In this document: one piece after another, positions 13,901 through 25,910 of the stretch | Layout: each line of letters opens with the position of its first letter | Numbering within the stretch: the first letter of the stretch is position 1 | NCBI GenBank assembly: GCA_945643635.1 | Contig: CALZFC010000252.1 | Coordinates: forward strand, 3,517,501-3,581,500 | Reading direction: 5' to 3' | From: Allodiplogaster sudhausi | Taxonomy: Eukaryota; Nematoda; Chromadorea; Rhabditida; Diplogasteridae | Length of the DNA stretch: 64,000 nucleotides | The notes under the pieces: model-generated | What the model saw: only the letters and a program-made list of their open reading frames with translations | Told to the model about the DNA's origin: nothing | Databases searched by the model: none | Translations under genes and position numbers: made by a program

Positions 13901-16900
13901 GTACTTGAGAGGAGCAACGAGCTTGTCGTAATAGTCAACGAAGAGTTCTTGCGAAGCATCAGCCACGGAGGCGATCGTTGTTATCACCTGGAAACATCTT
14001 CCATTCTTTGATCAAGAGGCAAAGGAAGGGAGAGAGTGTAGACCTGCTCGAGAATGAGCTTCTTGTTCTGCTCGAGCATCGACTTGAAAGTCTGCTCAAG
14101 CACTTGCTCTAGAGAGTTCATCAAGGCCGGCAGATAGGCAGATATCACAGTCTGGAATGGTACACTTCTTGACTCATCGCTCTGAATCCTGGAGGAATCG
14201 AACCTTCGGGCAGTCCTCGCTGAAGTTGACAATGGCAGCGCCGGCGTGCGCGGAGACACGGGGCACCTTCACGTCTAGGACGGTCTGGATCAGGACTGGC
14301 AGGACCTGCGAAGTAATCGAATAGATATGGTTCAAGCAACTATTGAAGATGTATTCCAAAAAATTCAACAAAACATAGACGACAGAACAGTTTTCTTTTT
14401 GAATTAGAAGGTTTTTATTTAGCAATAAGCACAGTAACAAAGCGCAGCGAAGGAACGCATAATTGCAATCTACAAGATTAATGACCTCGGCGTGGCACTT
14501 CTTCTGAAGAGTGGGGGCGAAGTCAGAAGACATCTGCCCGAGTGCATTGCATGCGGCATAGCGGACGCGGGGGTGCTGAAAGTATATTATTTACCGAGTT
14601 CCGCATAATGCTAATACACAGACAATTCAACATTTTCGACTTAAAGAAGTAGATAAAATAATGTCGACGATGCTGACTGACCGGGTCATTCAGAAAGGGC
14701 ACGATGGTCTTGACGATCGTGACGATGTGGGGCTCCATGGAGCGCTGGCAGCCCTCGCCAATCGTGGATAGACCCATCAGACCGGCGTGACGCTTCTTCC
14801 AGTCACCTGAGAGTACAAAGGAGAGTGAATTAAAAATGAGAAAAAAAGGAAAGTGACGAACTGTCGACGAGGAGCTGGTTGGCGATGGTCATGAAGATGG
14901 GCACGATGACCTTGCCGTTGAGCGCGCAGGCAATTCGATCCAGCGAAGACTCGCCGACACCGACCGATCTGAGGAAGAGAACACGTAATTGACTGATCCA
15001 CTTACAAGACAAGTGAATAACTTACTCTTCTTCATCCTCTTCCTCAACATCGTCAATGGTAAGCCACTCCTCCACCTCGTCGCTCAGCTCAGTCATCAGA
15101 ATCAGACAAGATTGCACTGAAAGCAATAGAGAAATGTACAATCATATCCTTGGTGGAACTTCCTTTTCTCTTCTGGAAAAGAACTAACAAATGTCGCTGA
15201 TGAAGTTGGCGGCGCGCTTCTTGACCATGTTGGGTGCGCTCTCGCAGAGGGAAGTGATGACTTCCATACTCGAGTGGCGGTACGCTTGTTCCTTGTTCGC
15301 ATCGCGAATCGTCTGAACAACGTCTTTTATCCATCCACTCAAGTTTGCTCTGGATTCTTCTGATCAGGGAATAAAAGCCATTGTCGAGGAACCAGAAAAT
15401 TAGGGTGGGGAAGTAAGTATTGGGCTCGGAATATCGACAGTACCATTTTTCCCTTGCTTCTGATGAACTGACATTGACGCAGAGAGTGAAGAGGGGAGCG
15501 AGATGAGCCTGGAGTGTTTTGGGAAGAGTAGTGGCCAGGTCGGCCAGGCACTGCAGAGGAGTGTCGTCGTCGTCTTCGGTGGCCACGGCGTGATCGCACA
15601 CCTCAACAACTCACTCTCAATACGGTCAGTGCCACAGAGGATATAGAATACAATAATAACAACTTATGAATTTCTCTAGAAGGATATAATAGTAGCGAAT
15701 CTCCCGCAGCCAAACTGCATGTTCCCAAATGAATGCTGACCTGGATAATGTTCGGCGCGAGTTTGCCGAGGACCTTGACGGCGTCTTGGTCATCGTCGTT
15801 GTCGCCAATGAAAGAGACGAAAGCTTTGACGGCGGCAGAGCGGACGGGCGCGTGCGGATGGCCGAGGCACGCTTCGAACAGCGACTGAACGAACTTTCTT
15901 TTACTCACATCGATTCGCCACATTACAAATACTTCCTTTGCTTCACAAAGGAATAAAAGTAATTAAGATAAATCAATGTGTTTAATAATCAACCTACAGA
16001 ACCATCTCATCAGAACAACAGCAAAAAGAAATATATTAGTTAGTCATTCATCAATCAAAGAACAAACCTTAACACCGCCAATGCATTCTCTGGTGTTCGC
16101 TCCAAAGATGTTGGGGACGTCTCTGCAAAAGATAGCATTCTAGACAGAGAAAATTAATTGACTGCAATGACTCAAGAGCAATCTCCCACACACGTTCGAT
16201 CTTATTTTCACGTGCAGCACATGTGAACCATACTGGGCACTATTTCTCCCCTCTTCTTTTCACTGATGCCATCAAGATCTGCCTTTGACAAGGAGTCCTG
16301 ACATCCGAAGGTGTAAATGCATTCGATCATTCAAAGGGATTGACAGTGGCACACGTATTGATCAGCCCATAAACCTTCCAAGGATTGTAAAACACGAATG
16401 TCGAAGCATTAGATGTCGATAAAATGAAGCAAGCTTCCCCCCTACTCCATCTCTCTGACTGACTCGATAAGAGAGAGTGCCATTTGCTTCAGCTCGATGG
16501 TGTCAACCGAGTTGCAGTGCTGGATGAACTGGATGACCTCAGCCCACTTCTGTGCGCCCGACTCTTCATCTGAAATATGGTGGTATGATTGTATTCGACT
16601 TCAGGATGAGGCCATTTGACCAATTCATCCTCATTAAACTGCATGCAGATTCGGGGAAGGACTTACGACAAAGCAACAAGAGAGAAATAAAGATGTACGA
16701 ACCAATCATATTCCTCGCAACCTCGGCGATCAGATCGGCGACCTTATTTCTCAGATTCTCACTCGCTTCAGTTTGTGCGACCTGAAGAGTAGTATTTGAG
16801 TAATCAACAGCAGTCTGTTTAATACATAAACTGCCCCTTCGAGAATCCAACGAACTTGAGAAGAAAAGAATAAGATATGAAGAAACCTGAAGAAGCTGTG

Positions 16901-17402
16901 TAGAGAAGTGTTGAAGGTTGACATCTCCCCAGAGCTGGATGAGATCATCCCAGCTGTTGGAAAGAAGACGGCGGAGAAGGACGAGGGCGAACGAGCGTTG
17001 CTGGGAAGAACGCCTTCATCTTTCACTAGTCACAGTTGCCAATGTTTTATAATTCCATGAACAACAAGTTGAGAACACCCATCCCAAGCAAAGCCTGCGT
17101 CCTTTTTTGAAACAAACAACGCACCGCTCATTACGAGAATACTACCAAATAAAGTTGGCAAGCACAACACAATGGAACATCGCCAAAATGAAAAGTTCTC
17201 AGAACACAGATAAATGAAATACCTCCTCGGCCACGCCGGGCTGCAAGTAGATCTGGAACAGCAGCGAAGACTTCTTATCGAGAGCGATGGCCTCGTAGGA
17301 AGTTTCAGCTGCCTTGCGCTCTGCGTTGTCGGAGGAGAGCATATGAGCGAGAAGGCTGTGGAAGGCAGCGAGCTGCATCTGAGCTTCTTCCGTCATCTTC
17401 AC
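10505..17402 (-). CDS. imb-3: Importin-5 (karyopherin beta-3), 30 exons
   Basis: Nuclear import receptor of the HEAT-repeat beta-karyopherin family, carrying ribosomal proteins and histones through the nuclear pore under Ran control. Exons 5' to 3': 17402-17223, 17000-16887, 16781-16703, 16569-16446, 16122-16068, 15884-15741, 15601-15473, 15312-15189, 15116-15026, 14968-14862, 14806-14682, 14575-14486, 14305-14204, 14151-14044, 13987-13868, 13812-13714, 13632-13549, 13487-13394, 13279-13142, 13087-12937, 12789-12672, 12540-12334, 12286-12149, 12102-11995, 11930-11856, 11802-11701, 11591-11481, 11354-11286, 10853-10770, 10597-10505. All 29 junctions keep phase and give 1120 residues; the human protein is about 1097. 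Family segments include [59 protein letters not shown] and [15 protein letters not shown]. Exon 22 encodes the acidic coiled stretch typical of the family. The start is the ATG at 17402; a second in-frame ATG lies two codons on. Last residues LLSAA, then stop. Confidence 0.95.
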
Positions 17403-18572
17403 GAACGAAGATCGCCCTCAAATATATACTGATCCTCCTCTTTTCCAGGCATACAAACAGATCATATAACGGTCATACGGCGATTATCCGCTGAAATAGC
17501 AGGAAATGCAATTCAAAATGGTAATATTGCTCGATAAGTTGACTGTACACCACGTCAAGGAAATCCGCAAGAAGCAGAGATCTTCCCCATATGGATCAAG
17601 GACACATCCAGCCAAATAAGACGCGGCAGAAAGCACCAACACAAACAGCCCAAGATTTCACAACCATGTCAAATTGCGGGAAAAGCCCCTCCGTCGCTGT
17701 TTGAGCGCCCACTGAGTATCGTTGACACGCTTTGCAGTTGATGCTCAGCAAATTTTGAAGGATTCTGGCAAAACGCCAACTGAATTCAGGAATTGCACTA
17801 ATGCGTTTTAAATATAACACAAGTCTTGAGTGCCTCACATTGAAAAATGCACAAAATATTTATTGCTTCGTTACTGATATAATTTCCTTTTTTTAAATTC
17901 CCGTTTCTGCAGATCCTAGACGAGGCGAAACCTGAATAAAGAAAAGGAGAAATGACATAAAAAAATTTTCCCGTTTACTTTTTCTCGAAATAAGGTTCTC
18001 CTTGTTTCTTATTTCAATGTCTCATTCGCTTCCTTTCTTTCCCTTACCTATCTATTCATTGTTCTATCATTATCCATCTTGTTTTCTCCGACAGCCTTTC
18101 CCTATCTCTTTCTCTTTTAATCTCTCCCATATATTCTCTTTATATAGTATAGTATGTACTTCTTTTCCATATTCTCATGATGGATGCTTTTCAGTTGATC
18201 ACGCAAGAAGCTTCATCTCCAACAACCAAAGATAATAAGCTGAAGCTCAGATTCAGAGATATGATATGTCAATACAGTTATATCCAAACATCGAGACTAG
18301 AACACCTACAAATTATAATATTCCAGAAGGTTCTTTCAGTGTGAGATCGCGACATTCAAGATGCAAAGATCACGTTGTTTCGAGGTTACATTCTCAAATA
18401 AGCACAAAGAACATACAAATGTAACTAGCCAGATCGCTTAATTCTTATCCCCAAAACCTAAATATGGTTTTTGTTCCTCGAAGACAAACAGAAACGAGAA
18501 AAAGAAGAATCACTGTGAAGTATGGATGCGATCCTAATAATTCCAACGAATTTAATAGAGAGAGAAAGAGAG

Positions 18573-18621
<49 letters not shown>

Positions 18622-18631
18622 CAGCGAGAGA

Positions 18632-18834
18632 TCACGAGGAGAGTCCTTCGTAGAGAGAGAGAGCGTGCACAATGGAAGGGTCTGCCTTGGCCCCCTCCTT
18701 GAACTCGTCCAGTGTTAGCTGCGCGTCGTTATTCTCAAATTACAAGCTGTTCTTTTGCCAAGTACAATTGCACCGGGTCAACATTTTTTTTTATTTTCCT
18801 ACTGTGCTGTTTACATCTATCTCTCCCTTTATGC

Positions 18835-18873
<39 letters not shown>

Positions 18874-19357
18874 ATCTCTCTCTCTCTGTCTCACCTTTTC
18901 TTTCTCTCTCTTTCTTCGCTTCTTACAAATTCCAACCTTATCCATCATGGCGAATATCCGGTCGACTCTCTTCTCGGGTGTGTTCTCGTCTTCTGGCAGG
19001 CGTACGCTGGTCCCGACCATCTGAAGCAGAAAGAGGCTATTTACGAGTCCGACCAGCCAATTCTGAAATAAAAGACAGAAGGAAGACCACTCTAGGTCCC
19101 ATAGCCTATTTCAGTCATATCAATCATTTTATTGCAGTTATAGTTGCTGTCAACAACGGACAGCAGAATCGCAAAAGAGCCAAGACCAATCTGACGGAAT
19201 TATTAATTCTAACACTTTCATCCCTTATTAATTTCAACAAGTGTCATAGACGCAGTGACTTTACTTGCCAATTAATGTAGAGCAGATGGAAACAGCTTAC
19301 AATTAGGCATATTACAGAATAAAAATTCGGATAAAAATGGCAACTGAAGCATCAAGG

Positions 19358-19401
<44 letters not shown>

Positions 19402-20517
19402 CATTTACAGCATGCATAGGGAGATAAAGAAATCTATAGAAAGCGAAAGAAAGAAAAGAGAGCGAGAAAACGCGAACCTTATAGATGCTGTCAACAATGG
19501 AGAGCATCTCATCTCTCGTGATATAGCCGTCGTTGTCCAAATCGTACAACTTGAACGCCCCTTCAAAACCATTACAGTTGCAAGTTACTTTGCATGCCTT
19601 CATAGTTAGGAATTCAAATTCAAAAGCCAGATAAATACGTAGCCAGATAACAATTAAATAAATGCAATGCTAACAGTGGAGTTTCTCGTCGAGATTTCCT
19701 CTGGAAGTGATGGAGAGAGCCCGGATGAACTCGTGGAACTCTATTGCTCCATCCTAGAAAAGAGAACAACCAGATGTTTTCTCTTCCTCCTTTCTTAAAC
19801 ATCTCGCTCTCTCGTTCTCTTCATCTCTCTTCTCCCTTTGAATCTGTCTCTCTCCAACATTATAAATGATTCATTTCCTGCATGGCTGAGAGAGGAATGC
19901 AAATGAGCATCCGATTACCTTATTCTCGTCGAAGACTTTGAAAACGAACGAAGCGAATTCGCTCGGATCACCTTGAGGGAAGAACTGCTTGTAGATCTTT
20001 TGAAAACCCTGCAAACACCAGGCATAGTTGGATGTAATATGCAAGATAACTTATACGCTGCGCTCTTATTTAAGTTCATTTCATTAGCATAGAGATCGAG
20101 GATCGGTTAATCTATTTTAGCCGATTAAATTATCATAATGAGGACAGCAAGAGAGAGAGAGAGAAGAGAGGGAGAGAAGAAAGAGAGAGAGAAGAGAGAA
20201 AGAGCGAGAGAGAGAGAGAGAAGAGAGAGAGAAGAGATGCAGAAAGCGTAGGAGAGCAAAAGAAGAAAAGAAAAGCCACTGACAGCTTCAGTGAGCATTC
20301 CATTGGGACAGTCGCGCACGAATCCCTTGTACCACTGCTTGATCTCCTTCTCAGTGACTTCAAATAACATCTACAGTTAGATTGATCCAACCCATGCATG
20401 GAAATGGTTCAGTATGTGTTCTGGTAGTATAAATAGAAAGAAAAAGAAGAAACAGTAAGTCTGCTTGGCGAGAGTGCGAATCTGCTCTCCCTTCAACTTG
20501 CTGTGATTCCGGCCCAT
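18632..20517 (-). CDS. ncs-1: Neuronal calcium sensor 1 (frequenin), 7 exons
   Basis: Calcium-myristoyl switch protein of neurons and secretory cells, acting on channels, PI4-kinase and GPCR kinases at membranes. Exons: 20517-20454, 20357-20284, 20008-19919, 19753-19675, 19560-19478, 19020-18937, 18733-18632; all phases fit and give 191 residues, the usual length. The N-terminus MGRNHSKLK has the myristoylation Gly2. EF1 is degenerate (DCPNG), as in the family. EF2 runs D73-E84, EF3 D109-E120, EF4 D157-E168. EF4 has Ala162 where the loop normally has glycine, which could weaken that site (inference). The C-terminus [17 protein letters not shown] matches the family tail plus one residue. Introns 1, 4 and 5 contain GA/CT tracts. 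The junction after exon 1 was chosen because T|TC restores the family motif TYFTEKE. Confidence 0.95.
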
Positions 20518-23157
20518 GACGAAAGAGGAATTCGCAGTGGCTCCTCACTCCCCTCCGGCCGCTGGCCGCATACCTCAAGACACCAATTAATGATATCTTC
20601 CACTTGCTGGTTCATCCGACACTCTTTCGATCCTGTAAATCCGCGCCTCAGCTCACATTTATCAACCATTTAAGGCACTGGGTAAATGTCAAGTGGATAA
20701 TTCGTGGCATTCGTGGTTGCAGATGACATGGAAATGGGATACAAATATACATTTAGGTTTTCGCTTATGACAGGCAAATCCCACACCAAGCAACTCCATC
20801 GATCCGAGAGCAACACAATCACATCATCAAATTCAAAATGTCGACAGAAGCACAAAGATTAGAAAGTGGCATTCTTGTGCTTTCGCCTTGTTATGAGAGA
20901 AGCTCTCCTTTCTTCACCGTAAAGGAAGAAGGAGAAGAGACGCAAATTGCCAGAGGAGCCTTTGCAATTTCCTCCCGCGACCCAAGGCATATTAATGGCT
21001 CCTTCAGATTGACACCTCATTCCAAGCAACTTATTATGCCATTTTCTTCAATTTGCCTCTCTCTATCCAAGTGTCCCTCTCTGATTTTTTAGTGTTTCTC
21101 TCTACCTCTCTAAATCCCTCTATTTCCAGCTATCTTTCACTCCTTTCTTTGGAAAACAAACGAACTCATGCGGAATTCCGCACGCCGCTTCTCTTAAAAA
21201 TTGCTTTCACATGCAGCCGAATATTTCAAGTTTCGCAACAATAAAATTATTTCGCATTGGCTTTCGTACTCATGAAAGCTTTCACAGCTCTGCTCTGTTG
21301 TCTACCACCCTCTCTCTCTCTCTCTTTCTCTTTCTCCCTCTCTCTCTCTCTCTATCTCTCTCTTTCTTTCTCTCTCTCTCCCTCTCTCCCTCTATTTACC
21401 TATTCCAATTTGTTTTCTTCACTCGCAGTCAAAATTAGCAGCCAAAATAGCTCTAATGGACTTGGTTGCCGTGACCATTCAGACTATCGCAGCGACAAAT
21501 GCGAGTGAGGGCTTCCAGAAAGCGAAGAGGGATGAATGGAGGGAAAGAATTACAACAAACACCATGGAACGCATTGAAAATCTTGCTCGATAAACAAAAT
21601 AAAAGTGAGCAAAGTAGTACTTAAAAGCTTTTGAATTTACTCCAGAACGGTACATTTCGTACTTACTATGTCCATACATACATACATATACGGTAACTCT
21701 GACAATGAGCAATGGTCTCCAAAGAGATGTGGAAACCCCTCGCGGCATTATTTCACTCCTTTGTCTTCAATTTCTCCCGTCTTATCTCTATTCTGCATAT
21801 CGTTCTCCCTCTTTCTCTCTCCCTCTCTCTCCCCACTCACCCAATCCTTCCTCTGGCTTGTTTGATGTTCTTTCACCCCAAACCAGACTTCCCGCTGGAG
21901 TTGTTCTGCCACTTGATATCCGAAGGAACAAAACACGTGCTGCGCAGAACGAATAAAAGAGGAGCTTCGAGCAAAATCGTAATCAGGAGAAGCAAATAAA
22001 TCAATAAAAGAGTGACAGTAAAATTCCTCTGACTAAATCCGGGAGCTATGCCTCTAATGGATATGGAAGGGGTAACTAATGGTAAGCAAAAAGTTAAAAG
22101 TGAAGAAAAGTAAGAAGGTGAAATTAGAGTTCTTAAGCAGCTACAAGCATTCGAGACAATCTTGTTTCCGATGTCATTCAGACGGAGTTCTCCTGCCCTG
22201 CCCTCTGCCACCCTGCGAACCCTCTGTGGATGCACTCTCCCAGTGAACACCATCCACGAGGGCAGACCGTATTCAGTGTAGACATTTATTATCAACATTG
22301 TCAATTAAACTACCTGGCGGATGAAGTAGACAGACATATAATATAAAGATGCTATATTTGATATCCACGCGATCAGAACAGAATAAATGAGTGCGGCATC
22401 TTGAATTCATGGACATTGCTGCTCACTCAATGTCTTACGACATTGGAAGAAGAGAGTGTCTCTGTCACTTCCCTCTTTGCTCTCTCTCTCTCTCTCTCTC
22501 TCTCCTCTTCCTCTCTCGTTTACTCTCTTGCTTTCTCTCTTTCTCTCTCTCTCTCCCTCTCTCTCGAGCCACAGGTCGATAAATTGCCTTTAGAGAGCAC
22601 ATGTGTTCAGGCCGGCGTGAAAAAGGTAGACTGTCGTCTGAAGGAGAGAGAGAAAGACAGAGGGAGAAATGGAGAAGAAGAGAGGGAAGAGGCCGGAGGA
22701 TTGAGATTGGCTATACGTAGCATAAGCGAGAAGGGTGGGAGGAGGCTGGGGGAGACAAACAAGATAGAGTGAAATATGCCATGCAAAAAGAGGTTGTAGG
22801 TGAAATCTGAAAGGGATGGAGAAGAGAACAGAATCTCAGCCTCTCCTTTTCTCTAGCGCTCTTCTTCTTCTTCTTTTCTCCCTCTCTCCATGTTCACTGC
22901 TTGCACCTCACTCTGTCTCCTTCTCTCTCTCTCTCTCTCTCTCTCTCGCACTCTCGCTCTCTCCCCACCTTCAGAGACAACCCACCCGCATGATGACAGT
23001 GACGAAGAAGGCAGTCGAGCTACTCTCAATGCAGCTTCTCATTCTGACTTCTTCCCGTTTTCTTCCTTTATATTTTTTCTAGTCTCTCTTTCCCGCTCTC
23101 GTAGTTTTTCGTTACCTTTTCACCTTCAACTCTCGAATCGTTCTCCTTTTTCTCTGC

Positions 23158-23277
<120 letters not shown>

Positions 23278-24316
23278 CTCCTTCTCACGCACTCTTAATA
23301 GAGGTGCAGTTACATGGCATCTCCTCGTCTGTCTTTGATAGAATCCTTGCTTGTGTCATCGTCACCTAGGAAACTACCTAAGCCTCAGGGAAAGGAGACG
23401 CTTCGAGAGAAAGAGAGAGGGAAAGATAGAGAGAGAGATAGAGAGACAGAGATAGAGAGAGAGAGAGACAGAGATAGAGAGAGAGACAGAGTGAGAGAGA
23501 GAGAGGTGGGATATAAAATTAAGCGAAACGAGTGTTGATATATGTATAGCCTCTGCCACTTAGCATCTGCGATGCAAAATGATTAATAAAAAGATAGAAG
23601 GTGCAGATGTTTTTCAAGACGACGATGGAGGGATTTCCTCTTAGTGTGCTCTTGAGTGGGAAATACAGCTGTCAGATAGAAGAATGACAAGTGGAATGGA
23701 GACATCAACCACATCTTTCAGCTTCTGAGTACTAACTCTCCCCAAGTGGCTACATTATCGGACGCCTTCAATGGGGTCAAATCGACAGTAAATAAAGCAT
23801 ACAGTCCCGCCCAGGATCTTGGTACCAAGGACGCTTCGGACGATTCGGACGCTTCCAAATGCATCCTCGCTAATTACTTTTGTTTTAGGAAAAACTAAAA
23901 TATTCTAAATGGTACATTAGTTTGCTTATAGAGTACGGATGCTACTGTTAAAAAATCGATAACTTTTTATCATTTGATAAGAAGTTATCAGTTTTTGCTA
24001 ATAAAAAATTTTATTTCAAATATTTTTAAACGAAATTTCTCCTGTACCATTATTTTGTCTCTACACACATCCCCAAATAATAATATTAAAGATTGTATCA
24101 TTGATAACGGAAATCGATAAATGAGACCTTATCACGCATGTTCATATGATGTAAAGATTTGCCTTACGATTCTGAATCTAATTATGTAATCAGTTTTCAA
24201 CAAAAAGTTCCGGTTAACAACATTTTTGATTGTGTGTACTTTGCAAGTCTTTCTTCAGGATTCCCCATTGTCTTGGTCTTTGTCAATATTTTGGCCCGGT
24301 ATGATGCGTCCAAATC

Positions 24317-24341
24317 TAGGTTGCTGCGTTAGCATTGATAC
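24317..24341 (+). promoter_or_regulatory. Possible upstream element of the SL1-like unit
   Basis: The block TAGGTTGC-T-GCG begins 57 nt upstream of the SL1 sequence. A closely similar block starts 47 nt upstream of the SL-like unit at 30892. Nematode SL and snRNA genes use a proximal sequence element at about this distance, so the shared block may be one. The unequal spacing argues for caution. Confidence 0.35.
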
Positions 24342-24373
24342 TCAGAAATGTATCGCGCTACCTTTTCGTATTC

Positions 24374-24470
24374 GGTTTAATTACCCAAGTTTGAGGTAGC
24401 GAAATAGCACAGGCAGAGAAAAAAAAGGTTAGGCCCCGCCCCCTCGGCCTGCGAGGCCTCCCTGCCCTAT
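24374..24470 (+). ncRNA. SL1 spliced-leader RNA-like gene
   Basis: Positions 24374-24395 are identical to the 22-nt nematode SL1 leader (GGTTTAATTACC followed by CAAGTTTGAG). They are followed at once by GT, as in SL RNA, where the leader is donated to mRNAs by trans-splicing. TACC and GGTA flank the CAAGTTTGA loop, giving the short first stem of SL RNA. The downstream 75 nt are GC-rich with several possible short helices (for example GGCAG with CTGCC), but I find no clear Sm-binding site of the AAUUUUUGG type. This may therefore be a derived or inactive copy. The 3' end is a guess. It lies wholly within the loop of the foldback element at 23802-24935. Confidence 0.7.
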
Positions 24471-25003
24471 TCTTTCTGAAGAAAGTCTTGCACAGTACAC
24501 ACAATCAAAAATACATTGTTAACCAGCACATTCTGTTGACAACTGATTACAGAATTAGATTCAGAATCGTAAGGCGAATCTTTACATCATATGAACATTC
24601 GTGATAAGTTCTCATTTATCGATTTCCGTTATCAATGATACAATCTTTAATTTTATTATTTGGGGAATGTGTGTAGAGACAAAATAATGGTACAGGAGAA
24701 ATTTCGTTTAAAAATATTTGAAATGAAATTTTTTATTAGCAAAAACTGATAACTTCTTATCAAATGATAAAAAGTTATCGATTTTTTAACAGTAGCATCC
24801 GTACTCTATAAGGAAACTAATGTACCATTTAGATTATTTTAGTTTTTCCTAGAACAAAAGTTATTAGGGAGGATGCATTTGGAAGCGTCCGAATCGTCCG
24901 AAGCGTCCTTGGTACCAAGATCCTGGGCGGGACTGTATATGTTAGAGCCTGTGAAGAAAAGAAGACGAAGATCTTTAAAATATCTCATGACCATAGGAGA
25001 AAT

Positions 25004-25050
25004 GACCCGTGAACAAGCTATCTCATGGAGAAATAGGTAGTTCACGGGTC
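25004..25050. repeat. Hairpin with perfect 11-bp stem
   Basis: GACCCGTGAAC at 25004-25014 is matched by its exact rever­se complement at 25040-25050, with a partly self-pairing loop (CTATCTC and GAGAAATAG). It begins 69 bp beyond the foldback element. Its role is unknown. Confidence 0.7.
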
Positions 25051-25188
25051 TACTTACCTCTGAATCACAAGTTCCATTCCCTTTTTTCCCATCAGCAGAG
25101 GCTGAATTTATGAATACATGCTGTTACAAAAGTATTGAATACCACTGGAAAATGAGAAAGATGAAGGAGAAAAAACAGAGCAAAGCAT

Positions 25189-25224
25189 AGCTCTGACACC
25201 GTCATGAGCTCTGACACCGTCATG
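25189..25224. repeat. 18-bp perfect tandem duplication
   Basis: AGCTCTGACACCGTCATG occurs twice head to tail. It is short and non-coding as far as can be seen. Confidence 0.85.
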
Positions 25225-25910
25225 TAACATTTCAAAACGATATATGGCAAGGCGATATCTGCTGTATGAATAAGGCCGCCTGAGAATAGGTCTCTGCGTG
25301 ACTGTTTCCTCTCTTCCACGAGCTCGTCTCTGAGACGCTCTTCTCTCATTCTCCGAGTCGATAAATTTAATCATATGCTGCTGCTTTTAGAGCCAAGGCA
25401 ATGGGGGGCGTGGGAGAAGACCTCTCTTCTAAAGATCTCTTCTCAATTGGGGAGCAAGCCATCTCTCTCTCTCTCTCTCTCTGTCTGTCTCCTCTCTCTC
25501 TCCCTCTCCATTCGATGCTTATTAAGAGACGCTCCACGACCAGTGGAAGCAACTAAATTGCATTTGATGTTGTCAATGAGCGGAGTGACTGACCGAGCTA
25601 CCAAAGCAGAGAATGAAAAGATTGGGGACGGCGGAGCTATAGGACTGGGAATGCTGTAACTGTATATGCGCACTTCTGCTCGGTTAACTGTAACAGCTCT
25701 GAAACAGGGCCAGATGTTAGCCCATACACCCTCCTCTGCACTTTCTGTTTATTAATTCTTAGCGGAACATTCTTTGAAGTATTTTATCCTTCCTTATATC
25801 AAGTTATAGAATAATATAACAATAAATAAATCTCACACTTGCAAACAGGCGAACAATGTACTACTGGAGTTTAAAATAGATAAGCGCATAAACCCTTAGT
25901 TGCCGCGAAT

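Larger units (their letters stand above)
23802..24935. mobile_element. Foldback/MITE-like element with 0.46-kb inverted arms and TA target duplication
   Basis: The left arm (23802-24258) and right arm (24476-24935) are near-perfect reverse complements, separated by a 217-bp loop. The ends read CAGTCCCGCCC inward on both sides and are flanked by TA (23800-23801 and 24936-24937), the insertion signature of Tc1/mariner-type transposition. No transposase frame is present, so it would be non-autonomous. Only a few mismatches separate the arms, for example one-base differences around 23855-23890 compared with 24840-24880. That points to recent insertion or gene conversion. The loop carries an exact SL1 sequence, described separately. 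Confidence 0.9.
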
